Assembly (NCBI GenBank): GCA_030848705.1
Contig: JAUIZM010000100.1
Span: 124,001 to 188,000 of the forward strand
Origin: Heracleum sosnowskyi
Taxonomy: Eukaryota > Streptophyta > Magnoliopsida > Apiales > Apiaceae
DNA length: 64,000 nt
Direction of reading: 5' to 3'
Part shown: piece by piece, positions 16,598 through 29,100 of the stretch
Layout: every line of letters starts with the position of its first letter
Numbering within the stretch: the first letter of the stretch is position 1
Position numbers and translations under genes: made by a program
The notes under the pieces: generated by a model
Database searches by the model: none
What the model saw: the letters and a program-made list of their open reading frames with translations, nothing else
What the model was told of the DNA's origin: nothing

Positions 16598-19500
16598 TGT
16601 CCGAAACCTCGTTTTTTGAGCGCGTGAAAATGCCAGTGAAACCAATTTTGGGCCAAAAAGTGGGTTTTTTCCCATTTTCGGGGGTCGAAAAAACCCATTT
16701 TCAGAAATGAAATTTCGCGTTTTTTGGTCCGTACGTCCATTTGGTACCTCAATTTTAGCACGTGACAAAAAAAATCGAAAGAAAAATGTCCGGAACCTCG
16801 TTTTTTGAGCACGTGAAAATGCCAGTGAATCCAGTTTTGGGCCAAAAAGTGGGTTTTTTCCCATTTTCGGGGGTCAAAAAAACCCATTTCCGGAAATGAA
16901 ATTTCGCGTTTTTTGGTTCGTACGTCCATTTTGTACCTCTATTTTAGCACGTGACAAAAAAAATCGGAAGAAAAATGTCCGAAACCTCGTTTTTTGAGCA
17001 CGTGAAAATGCCAGTGAATCCAGTTTTGGGCCAAAAAGTGGGTTTTTTCCCATTTTCGGGGGTCGAAAAAACCCATTTTCGGAAATGAAATTTCACGTTT
17101 TTTGGTCCGTACGTCCATTTTGTACCTCAATTTTAGCACGTGACAAAAAAAATTGAAAGAAAAATGTCCGGAACCTCGTTTTTTGAGCACGTGAAAATGC
17201 CAGTGAATCCAGTTTTGGGCCAAAAAGTGGGTTTTTTCCCATTTTCGGGGGTCAAAAAAACCCATTTCCGGAAATGAAATTTTGCGTTTTTTGGTTCGTA
17301 CGTCCATTTTGTACCTCTATTTTAGCACGTGACAAAAAAAATCGGAAGAAAAATGTCCGAAACCTCGTTTTTTGAGCGCGTGAAAATGCCAGTGAAACCA
17401 ATTTTGGGCTAAAAAGTGGGTTTTTTCCCATTTTTGGGGGTCGAAAAAACACATTTCCGGAAATGAAATTTCGCGTTTTTCGGTCCGTACGTCCATTTTA
17501 GCACGTAACAAAAAAAATCGGAAGAAAAATGTCCGAAACCTCGTTTTTTGAGCGCGTGAAAATGCCAGTGAAACCAGTTTTGGGCCAAAAAGTGGGTTTT
17601 TTCCCATTTTCGGGGGTCGAAAAAACCCATTTCCGGAAATGAAATTTCCCGTTTTTTGGTCCGTACGTCCATTTTGTACCTCAATTTTAGCACGTGACAA
17701 AAAAAATCGAAAGAAAAATGTCCGGAACCTCGTTTTTTGAGCACGTGAAAATGCCAGTGAATCCAGTTTTGGGCCAAAAAGTGGGTTTTTTCCCATTTTC
17801 GGGGTCAAAAAAACCCATTTCCGGAAATGAAATTTCGCGTTTTTTGGTTCGTACGTCCATTTTGTACCTCTATTTTAGCACGTGACAAAAAAAATCGGAA
17901 GAAAAATGTCCGAAACCTCGTTTTTTGAGCGCGTGAAAATGCCAGTGAAACCAATTTTGGGCCAAAAAGTGGGTTTTTTTCCCATTTTCGGGGGTCGAAA
18001 AAACCCATTTTCGGAAATGAAATTTCGCGTTTTTTGGTCCGTACGTCCATTTGGTACCTCTATTTTAGCAAGTGACAAAAAAAATCGAAAGAAAAATGTC
18101 CGGAACCTCGTTTTTTGAGCACGTGAAAATGCCAGTGAATCCAGTTTTGGGCCAAAAAGTGGGTTTTTTTCCCATTTTCGGGGGTCAAAAAAACCCATTT
18201 CCGGTAATGAAATTTCGCGTTTTTTGGTTCATACGTCCATTTTGTACCTCTATTTTAGCACGTGACAAAAAAAATCGGAAGAAAAATGTCCGAAACCTCG
18301 TTTTTTGAGCGCGTGAAAATGCCAGTGAAACCAATTTTGGGCCAAAAAGTGGGTTTTTTCCCATTTTTGGGGGTCGAAAAAACACATTTCCGGAAATGAA
18401 ATTTCGCGTTTTTTGGTCCGTACGTCCATTTTGTACCTCTATTTTAGCACGTGACAAAAAAAATCGGAAGAAAAAACACATTTCCGAGGCCAAAAAGTGG
18501 GTTTTTTCCCATTTTCGGGGGTCGAAAAAACCCATTTCCGGAAATGAAATTTCATGTTTTTTGGTCCGTACGTCCATTTTAGCACGTAACAAAAAAAATC
18601 GGAAGAAAAATGTCCGGAACCTCGTTTTTTGAGCGCGTGAAAATGCCAGTGAAACCAGTTTTGGGCCAAAAAGTGGGTTTTTTCCCATTTTCGGGGGTCG
18701 AAAAAACCCATTTTCGGAAATGAAATTTTGCGTTTTTTGGTCCGTACGTCCATTTTGTACCTCAATTTTAGCACGTGACAAAAAAAATTGAAAGAAAAAT
18801 GTCCGGAACCTCGTTTTTTGAGCACGTGAAAATGCCAGTGAATCCAGTTTTGGGCCAAAAAGTGGGTTTTTTCCCATTTTCGTGGGTCAAAAAAACCCAT
18901 TTCCGGAAATGAAATTTCGCGTTTTTTGGTTCGTACGTCCATTTTGTACCTCTATTTTAGCACGTGACAAAAAAAATCGGAAGAAAAATGTCCGAAACCT
19001 CGTTTTTTGAGCGCGTGAAAATGCCAGTGAAACCAATTTTGGGCCAAAAAGTGGGTTTTTTCCCATTTTCGGGGGTCGAAAAAACCCATTTTCAGAAATG
19101 AAATTTCGCGTTTTTTGGTCCGTACGTCCATTTGGTACCTCAATTTTAGCACGTGACAAAAAAAATCGAAAGAAAAATGTCCGGAACCTCGTTTTTTGAG
19201 CACGTGAAAATGCCAGTGAATCCAGTTTTGGGCCAAAAAGTGGGTTTTTTCCCATTTTCGGGGGTCAAAAAAACCCATTTCCGGAAATGAAATTTCACGT
19301 TTTTTGGTTCGTACGTCCATTTTGTACCTCTATTTTAGCACGTGACAAAAAAAATCGGAAGAAAAATGTCCGAAACCTCGTTTTTTGAGCACGTGAAAAT
19401 GCCAGTGAATCCAGTTTTGGGCCAAAAAGTGGGTTTTTTCCCATTTTCGGGGGTCGAAAAAACCCATTTTCGGAAATGAAATTTCACGTTTTTTGGTCCG

Positions 19501-22500
19501 TACGTCCATTTTGTACCTCAATTTTAGCACGTGACAAAAAAAATTGAAAGAAAAATGTCCGGAACCTCGTTTTTTGAGCACGTGAAAATGCCAGTGAATC
19601 CAGTTTTGGGCCAAAAAGTGGGTTTTTTCCCATTTTCGGGGGTCAAAAAAACCCATTTCCGGAAATGAAATTTTGCGTTTTTTGGTTCGTACGTCCATTT
19701 TGTACCTCTATTTTAGCACGTGACAAAAAAAATCGGAAGAAAAATGTCCGAAACCTCGTTTTTTGAGCGCGTGAAAATGCCAGTGAAACCAATTTTGGGC
19801 TAAAAAGTGGGTTTTTTCCCATTTTTGGGGGTCGAAAAAACACATTTCCGGAAATGAAATTTCGCGTTTTTCGGTCCGTACGTCCATTTTAGCACGTAAC
19901 AAAAAAAATCGGAAGAAAAATGTCCGAAACCTCGTTTTTTGAGCGCGTGAAAATGCCAGTGAAACCAGTTTTGGGCCAAAAAGTGGGTTTTTTCCCATTT
20001 TCGGGGGTCGAAAAAACCCATTTCCGGAAATGAAATTTCCCGTTTTTTGGTCCGTACGTCCATTTTGTACCTCAATTTTAGCACGTGACAAAAAAAATCG
20101 AAAGAAAAATGTCCGGAACCTCGTTTTTTGAGCACGTGAAAATGCCAGTGAATCCAGTTTTGGGCCAAAAAGTGGGTTTTTTCCCATTTTCGGGGGTCAA
20201 AAAAACCCATTTCCGGAAATGAAATTTCGCGTTTTTTGGTTCGTACGTCCATTTTGTACCTCTATTTTAGCACGTGACAAAAAAAATCGGAAGAAAAATG
20301 TCCGAAACCTCGTTTTTTGAGCGCGTGAAAATGCCAGTGAAACCAATTTTGGGCCAAAAAGTGGGTTTTTTCCCATTTTCGGGGGTCGAAAAAACCCATT
20401 TTCGGAAATGAAATTTCGCGTTTTTTGGTCCGTACGTCCATTTGGTACCTCTATTTTAGCAAGTGACAAAAAAAATCGAAAGAAAAATGTCCGGAACCTC
20501 GTTTTTTGAGCACGTGAAAATGCCAGTGAATCCAGTTTTGGGCCAAAAAGTGGGTTTTTTTCCCATTTTCGGGGGTCAAAAAAACCCATTTCCGGTAATG
20601 AAATTTCGCGTTTTTTGGTTCATACGTCCATTTTGTACCTCTATTTTAGCACGTGACAAAAAAAATCGGAAGAAAAATGTCCGAAACCTCGTTTTTTGAG
20701 CGCGTGAAAATGCCAGTGAAACCAATTTTGGGCCAAAAAGTGGGTTTTTTCCCATTTTTGGGGGTCGAAAAAAACACATTTCCGGAAATGAAATTTCGCG
20801 TTTTTTGGTCCGTACGTCCATTTTGTACCTCTATTTTAGCACGTGACAAAAAAAATCGGAAGAAAAAACACATTTCCGAGGCCAAAAAGTGGGTTTTTTC
20901 CCATTTTCGGGGGTCGAAAAAACCCATTTCCGGAAATGAAATTTCATGTTTTTTGGTCCGTACGTCCATTTTAGCACGTAACAAAAAAAAATCGGAAGAA
21001 AAATGTCCGGAACCTCGTTTTTTGAGCGCGTGAAAATGCCAGTGAAACCAGTTTTGGGCCAAAAAGTGGGTTTTTTCCCATTTTCGGGGGTCGAAAAAAC
21101 CCATTTTCGGAAATGAAATTTTGCGTTTTTTGGTCCGTACGTCCATTTTGTACCTCAATTTTAGCACGTGACAAAAAAAATCGAAAGAAAAATGTCCGGA
21201 ACCTCGTTTTTTGAGCACGTGAAAATGCCAGTGAATCCAGTTTTGGGCCAAAAAGTGGGTTTTTTCCCATTTTCGGGGGTCGAAAAAACCCATTTTCGGA
21301 AATGAAATTTCGCGTTTTTTGGTCCGTACGTCCATTTTGTACCTCAATTTTAGCACGTGACAAAAAAAATCGAAAGAAAAATGTCCGGAACCTCGTTTTT
21401 TGAGCACGTGAAAATGCAAGTGAATCCAGTTTTGGGCCAAAAAGTGGGTTTTTTCCCATTTTCGGGGGTCAAAAAAACCCATTTCCGGAAATGAAATTTC
21501 GCGTTTTTTGGTTCGTACGTCCATTTTGTACCTCTATTTTAGCACGTGACAAAAAAAATCGGAAGAAAAATGTCCGAAACCTCGTTTTTTGAGCGCGTGA
21601 AAATGCCAGTGAAACCAATTTTGGGCCAAAAAGTGGGTTTTTTCCCATTTTCGGGGGTCGAAAAAACCCATTTTCGGAAATGAAATTTCGCGTTTTTTGG
21701 TCCGTACGTCCATTTTGTACCTCAATTTTAGCACGTGACAAAAAAAATCGAAAGAAAAATGTCCGGAACCTCGTTTTTTGAGCACGTGAAAATGCCAGTG
21801 AATCCAGTTTTGGGCCAAAAAGTGGGTTTTTTTCCCATTTTCGGGGGTCAAAAAAACCCATTTCCGGTAATGAAATTTCGCGTTTTTTGGTTCATACGTC
21901 CATTTTGTACCTCTATTTTAGCACGTGACAAAAAAAATCGGAAGAAAAATGTCCGAAACCTCGTTTTTTGAGCGCGTGAAAATGCCAGTGAAACCAATTT
22001 TGGGCCAAAAAGTGGGTTTTTTCCCATTTTTGGGGGTCGAAAAAACACATTTCCGGAAATGAAATTTCGCGTTTTTTGGTCCGTACGTCCATTTTGTACC
22101 TCTATTTTAGCACGTGACAAAAAAAATCGGAAGAAAAAACACATTTCCGAGGCCAAAAAGTGGGTTTTTTCCCATTTTCGGGGGTCGAAAAAACTCATTT
22201 CCGGAAATGAAATTTCGTGTTTTTTTGTCCGTACGTCCATTTTAGCACGTAACAAAAAAAATCGGAAGAAAAATGTCCGGAACCTCATTTTTTGAGCGCG
22301 TGAAAATGCCAGTGAAACCAGTTTTGGGCCAAAAAGTGGGTTTTTTCCCATTTTCGGGGGTCGAAAAAACCCATTTTCGGAAATGAAATTTTGCGTTTTT
22401 TGGTCCGTACGTCCATTTTGTACCTCAATTTTAGCACGTGACAAAAAAAATTGAAAGAAAAATGTCCGGAACCTCGTTTTTTGAGCACGTGAAAATGCCA

Positions 22501-25500
22501 GTGAATCCAGTTTTGGGCCAAAAACTGGGTTTTTTCCCATTTTCGTGGGTCAAAAAAACCCATTTCCGGAAATGAAATTTCGCGTTTTTTGGTTCGTACG
22601 TCCATTTTGTACCTCTATTTTAGCACGTGACAAAAAAAATCGGAAGAAAAATGTCCGAAACCTCGTTTTTTGAGCGCGTGAAAATGCCAGTGAAACCAAT
22701 TTTGGGCTAAAAAGTGGGTTTTTTCCCATTTTTGGGGTCGAAAAAACACATTTCCGGAAATGAAATTTCGCGTTTTTTGGTCCGTACGTCCATTTTAGCA
22801 CGTAACAAAAAAATCGGAAGAAAAATGTCCGAAACCTCGTTTTTTGAGCGCGTGAAAATGCCAGTGAAACCAGTTTTGGGCCAAAAAGTGGGTTTTTTCC
22901 CATTTTCGGGGGTCGAAAAAACCCATTTCCGGAAATGAAATTTCCCGTTTTTTTGTCCGTACGTCCATTTTGTACCTCAATTTTAGCACGTGACAAAAAA
23001 AATCGAAAGAAAAATGTCCGGAACCTCGTTTTTTGAGCACGTGAAAATGCCAGTGAATCCAGTTTTGGGCCAAAAAGTGGGTTTTTTCCCATTTTCGGGG
23101 GTCAAAAAAACCCATTTCCGGAAATGAAATTTCGCGTTTTTTGGTTCGTACGTCCATTTTGTACCTCTATTTTAGCACGTGACAAAAAAAATCGGAAGAA
23201 AAATGTCCGAAACCTCGTTTTTTGAGCGCGTGAAAATGCCAGTGAAACCAATTTTGGGCCAAAAAGTGGGTTTTTTCCCATTTTCGGGGGTCGAAAAAAC
23301 CCATTTTCGGAAATGAAATTTCGCGTTTTTTGGTCCGTACGTCCATTTGGTACCTCAATTTTAGCACGTGACAAAAAAAATCGAAAGAAAAATGTCCGGA
23401 ACCTCGTTTTTTGAGCACGTGAAAATGCCAGTGAATCCAGTTTTGGGCCAAAAAGTGGGTTTTTTCCCATTTTCGGGGGTCAAAAAAACCCATTTCCGGA
23501 AATGAAATTTCGCGTTTTTTGGTTCGTACGTCCATTTTGTACCTCTATTTTAGCACGTGACAAAAAAAATCGGAAGAAAAATGTCCGAAACCTCGTTTTT
23601 TGAGCACGTGAAAATGCCAGTGAATCCAGTTTTGGGCCAAAAAGTGGGTTTTTTCCCATTTTCGGGGGTCGAAAAAACCCATTTTCGGAAATGAAATTTC
23701 GCGTTTTTTGGTCCGTACGTCCATTTTGTACCTCAATTTTAGCACGTGACAAAAAAAATTGAAAGAAAAATGTCCGGAACCTCGTTTTTTGAGCACGTGA
23801 AAATGCCAGTGAATCCAGTTTTGGGCCAAAAAGTGGGTTTTTTCCCATTTTCGGGGGTCAAAAAAACCCATTTCCGGAAATGAAATTTTGCGTTTTTTGG
23901 TTCGTACGTCCATTTTGTACCTCTATTTTAGCACGTGACAAAAATAATCGGAAGAAAAATGTCCGAAACCTCGTTTTTTGAGCGCGTGAAAATGCCAGTG
24001 AAACCAATTTTGGGCTAAAAAGTGGGTTTTTTCCCATTTTCGGGGGTCGAAAAAACTCATTTCCGGAAATGAAATTTCGTGTTTTTTTGTCCGTACGTCC
24101 ATTTTAGCACGTAACAAAAAAAAATCGGAAGAAAAATGTCCGGAACCTCATTTTTTGAGCGCGTGAAAATGCCAGTGAAACCAGTTTTGGGCCAAAAAGT
24201 GGGTTTTTTCCCATTTTCGGGGGTCGAAAAAACCCATTTTCGGAAATGAAATTTTGCGTTTTTTGGTCCGTACGTCCATTTTGTACCTCAATTTTAGCAC
24301 GTGACAAAAAAAATTGAAAGAAAAATGTCCGGAACCTCGTTTTTTGAGCACGTGAAAATGCCAGTGAATCCAGTTTTGGGCCAAAAACTGGGTTTTTTCC
24401 CATTTTCGTGGGTCAAAAAAACCCATTTCCGGAAATGAAATTTCGCGTTTTTTGGTTCGTACGTCCATTTTGTACCTCTATTTTAGCACGTGACAAAAAA
24501 AATCGGAAGAAAAATGTCCGAAACCTCGTTTTTTGAGCGCGTGAAAATGCCAGTGAAACCAATTTTGGGCTAAAAAGTGGGTTTTTTCCCATTTTTGGGG
24601 TCGAAAAAACACATTTCCGGAAATGAAATTTCGCGTTTTTTGGTCCGTACGTCCATTTTAGCACGTAACAAAAAAATCGGAAGAAAAATGTCCGAAACCT
24701 CGTTTTTTGAGCGCGTGAAAATGCCAGTGAAACCAGTTTTGGGCCAAAAAGTGGGTTTTTTCCCATTTTCGGGGGTCGAAAAAACCCATTTCCGGAAATG
24801 AAATTTCCCGTTTTTTTGTCCGTACGTCCATTTTGTACCTCAATTTTAGCACGTGACAAAAAAAATCGAAAGAAAAATGTCCGGAACCTCGTTTTTTGAG
24901 CACGTGAAAATGCCAGTGAATCCAGTTTTGGGCCAAAAAGTGGGTTTTTTCCCATTTTCGGGGGTCAAAAAAACCCATTTCCGGAAATGAAATTTCGCGT
25001 TTTTTGGTTCGTACGTCCATTTTGTACCTCTATTTTAGCACGTGACAAAAAAAATCGGAAGAAAAATGTCCGAAACCTCGTTTTTTGAGCGCGTGAAAAT
25101 GCCAGTGAAACCAATTTTGGGCCAAAAAGTGGGTTTTTTCCCATTTTCGGGGGTCGAAAAAACCCATTTTCGGAAATGAAATTTCGCGTTTTTTGGTCCG
25201 TACGTCCATTTGGTACCTCAATTTTAGCACGTGACAAAAAAAATCGAAAGAAAAATGTCCGGAACCTCGTTTTTTGAGCACGTGAAAATGCCAGTGAATC
25301 CAGTTTTGGGCCAAAAAGTGGGTTTTTTCCCATTTTCGGGGGTCAAAAAAACCCATTTCCGGAAATGAAATTTCGCGTTTTTTGGTTCGTACGTCCATTT
25401 TGTACCTCTATTTTAGCACGTGACAAAAAAAATCGGAAGAAAAATGTCCGAAACCTCGTTTTTTGAGCACGTGAAAATGCCAGTGAATCCAGTTTTGGGC

Positions 25501-26100
25501 CAAAAAGTGGGTTTTTTCCCATTTTCGGGGGTCGAAAAAACCCATTTTCGGAAATGAAATTTCGCGTTTTTTTGGTCCGTACGTCCATTTTGTACCTCAA
25601 TTTTAGCACGTGACAAAAAAAATTGAAAGAAAAATGTCCGGAACCTCGTTTTTTGAGCACGTGAAAATGCCAGTGAATCCAGTTTTGGGCCAAAAAGTGG
25701 GTTTTTTCCCATTTTCGGGGGTCAAAAAAACCCATTTCCGGAAATGAAATTTTGCGTTTTTTGGTTCGTACGTCCATTTTGTACCTCTATTTTAGCACGT
25801 GACAAAAATAATCGGAAGAAAAATGTCCGAAACCTCGTTTTTTGAGCGCGTGAAAATGCCAGTGAAACCAATTTTGGGCTAAAAAGTGGGTTTTTTCCCA
25901 TTTTTGGGGGTCGAAAAAACACATTTCCGGAAATGAAATTTCGCGTTTTTTGGTCCGTACGTCCATTTTAGCACGTAACAAAAAAAATCGGAAGAAAAAT
26001 GTCCGAAACCTCGTTTTTTGAGCGCGTGAAAATGCCAGTGAAACCAATTTTGGGCCAAAAAGTGGGTTTTTTCCCATTTTCGGGGGTCGAAAAAACCCAT
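16598..26100. repeat. Satellite array, right arm: mixed higher-order repeats
   Basis: 189-, 176- and 148-bp monomers in mixed order, same orientation as the left arm. The first partial monomer (16598-16703, 106 bp) completes the 83 bp left at 3487-3569. Two large tandem duplications are visible: a 2,391-bp period (sequence from 16598 to about 18.7 kb repeats from 18989, sharing the private TTTTCAGAAATG variant at 16700 and 19091) and a 1,863-bp period (about 22.15-24.03 and 24.03-25.89 kb, sharing AAAACTCATTTCC and AAAATAATCGG). Only two clear 148-bp monomers are seen before about 21 kb (18393 and 20785), and one more near 22,078. No gene is present. Confidence 0.95.
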
Positions 26101-29100
26101 TTTCGGAAATGAAATTTCGCGTTTTTTGGTCCGTACGTCCATTTGGTACCCCTCAATTTTAGCACGTGACAAAAAAAATCGAAAGAAAAATGTCCGGAAC
26201 CTCGTTTTTTGAGCACGTGAAAATGCCAGTGAATCCAGTTTTGGGCCAAAAAGTGGGTTTTTTCCCATTTTCGTGGGTCAAAAAAACCCATTTCCGGAAA
26301 TGAAATTTCGCGTTTTTTGGTTCGTACGTCCATTTTGTACCTCTATTTTAGCACGTGACAAAAAAAATCGGAAGAAAAATGTCCGAAACCTCGTTTTTTG
26401 AGCGCGTGAAAATGCCAGTGAAACCAATTTTGGGCTAAAAAGTGGGTTTTTTTCCCATTTTTGGGGTCGAAAAAACACATTCCGGAAATGAAATTTCGCG
26501 TTTTTTGGTCCGTACGTCCATTTTAGCACGTAACAAAAAAAATCGGAAGAAAAATGTCCGAAACCTCGTTTTTTGAGCGCGTGAAAATGCCAGTGAAACC
26601 AGTTTTGGGCCAAAAAGTGGGTTTTTTCCCATTTTCGGGGTCGAAAAAACCCATTTCCGGAATGAAATTTCCCGTTTTTTGGTCCGTACGTCCATTTTGT
26701 ACCTCAATTTTAGCACGTGACAAAAAAAATCGAAAGAAAAAATGTCCGGAACCTCGTTTTTTGAGCACGTGAAAATGCAAGTGAATCCAGTTTTGGGCCA
26801 AAAAGTGGGTTTTTTCCCATTTTCGGGGGTCAAAAAAACCCATTTCCGGAATGAAATTTCGCGTTTTTTTGGTTCGTACGTCCATTTTGTACCTCTATTT
26901 TAGCACGTGACAAAAAAAAATCGAAGAAAAATGTCCGAAACCTCGTTTTTGAGCGCGTGAAAATGCCAGTGAAACCAATTTGGGCCAAAAAGTGGGTTTT
27001 TTCCCATTTTTGGGGGTCGAAATAACACATTTCCGGAAATGAAATTTCGCGTTTTTTGGTCCGTACGTCCATTTTGTACCTCTATTTTAGCACGTGACAA
27101 AAAAAATCGAAAGAAAAATGTCCGGAACCTCGTTTTTTGAGCACGTGAAAATGCCAGTGAATCCAGTTTTGGGCCAAAAAGTGGGTTTTTTCCCATTTCG
27201 GGGGTCGAAAAACCCATTTTCGGAAATGAAATTTCGCGTTTTTTGGGTCCGTACGTCCATTTTGTACCTCAATTTTAGCACGTGACAAAAAAAATCGAAA
27301 GAAAAATGTCCGGAACCTCGTTTTTTGAGCACGTGAAAATGCCAGTGAATCCAGTTTTGGGCCAAAAAGTGGGTTTTTTCCCATTTTCGGGGGTCAAAAA
27401 AACCCATTTCCGGAAATGAAATTTCGCGTTTTTTGGTTCGTACGTCCATTTTGTACCTCTATTTTAGCACGTGACAAAAAAAATCGGAAGAAAAATGTCC
27501 GAAACCTCGTTTTTTGAGCGCGTGAAAATGCCAGTGAAACCAATTTTGGGCCAAAAAGTGGGGTTTTTCCCATTTTTGGGGGTCGAAAAAACACATTTCC
27601 GGAAATGAAATTTCGCGTTTTTTTTGGTCCGTACGTCCATTTTGTACCTCTATTTTAGCACGTGACAAAAAAATCGAAAGAAAAATGTCCGGAACCTCGT
27701 TTTTTGAGCACGTGAAAATGCCAGTGAATCCAGTTTTGGGCCAAAAAGTGGGTTTTTTTCCCATTTTCGGGGGTCAAAAAAACCCATTTCGGAAATGAAA
27801 TTTCGCGTTTTTTGGTTCGTACGTCCATTTTGTACCTCTATTTTAGCACGTGACAAAAAAAATCGAAGAAAAATGTCCGAAACCTCGTTTTTTGAGCGCG
27901 TGAAAATGCCAGTGAAACAAATTTTGGGCCAAAAAGTGGGTTTTTTCCCATTTTTGGGGGTCGAAAAAACACATTTCCGGAAATGAAATTTCGCGTTTTT
28001 TGGTCCGTACGTCCATTTTGTACCTCTATTTTAGCACGTGACAAAAAAAATCGGAAGAAAAAACACATTTCCGAGGCCAAAAAGTGGGTTTTTTTCCCAT
28101 TTTCGGGGGTCGAAAAAACCCATTTCCGGAAATGAAATTCGCGTTTTTTGGTCCGTACGTCCATTTTAGCACGTAACAAAAAAAATGGGAAGAAAATGTC
28201 CGGAACCTCGTTTTTTGAGCGCGTGAAAATGCCAGTGAAACCAGTTTTGGGCCAAAAAGTGGGTTTTTTCCCATTTTCGGGGGTCGAAAAAACCCATTTT
28301 CGGAAATGAAATTTTGCGTTTTTTGGTCCGTACGTCCATTTTGTACCTCAATTTTAGCACGTGACAAAAAAATCGAAAAAAATATGTCCGGAACCTCGTT
28401 TTTTGAGCACGTGAAAATGCCAGTGAATCCAGTTTTGGGCCAAAAAGTGGGTTTTTTCCCATTTTCGGGGGTCAAAAAAACCCATTTCCGGGAAATGAAA
28501 TTTCGCGTTTTTTGGTTCGTACGTCCATTTTGTACCTCTATTTTAGCACGTGACAAAAAAAATCGGAAGAAAATGTCCGAAACCTCGTTTTTTGAGCGCG
28601 TGAAAATGCCAGTGAAACCAATTTTGGGCCAAAAAGTGGGTTTTTTCCCATTTTCGGGGTCGAAAAAACCCATTTTCGGAAATGAAATTTCGCGTTTTTT
28701 GGTCCGTACGTCCATTTTGTACCTCAATTTTAGCACGTGACAAAAAAAATCGAAAGAAAAATGTCCGGAACCTCGTTTTTTGAGCTCGTGAAAATGCCAG
28801 TGAATCCAGTTTTGGGCCAAAAAGTGGGTTTTTTCCCATTTTCGGGGGTCGAAAAAACCCATTTTCGGAAATGAAATTTCGCGTTTTTTGGTCCGTACGT
28901 CCATTTTGTACCTCAATTTTAGCACGTGACAAAAAAAATCGAAAGAAAAATGTCCGGAACCTCGTTTTTTGAGCACGTGAAAATGCCAGTGAATCCAGTT
29001 TTGGGCCAAAAAGTGGGGTTTTTCCCATTTTCGGGGGTCAAAAAAACCCATTTCCGGTAATGAAATTTCGCGTTTTTTGGTTCGTACGTCCATTTTGTAC

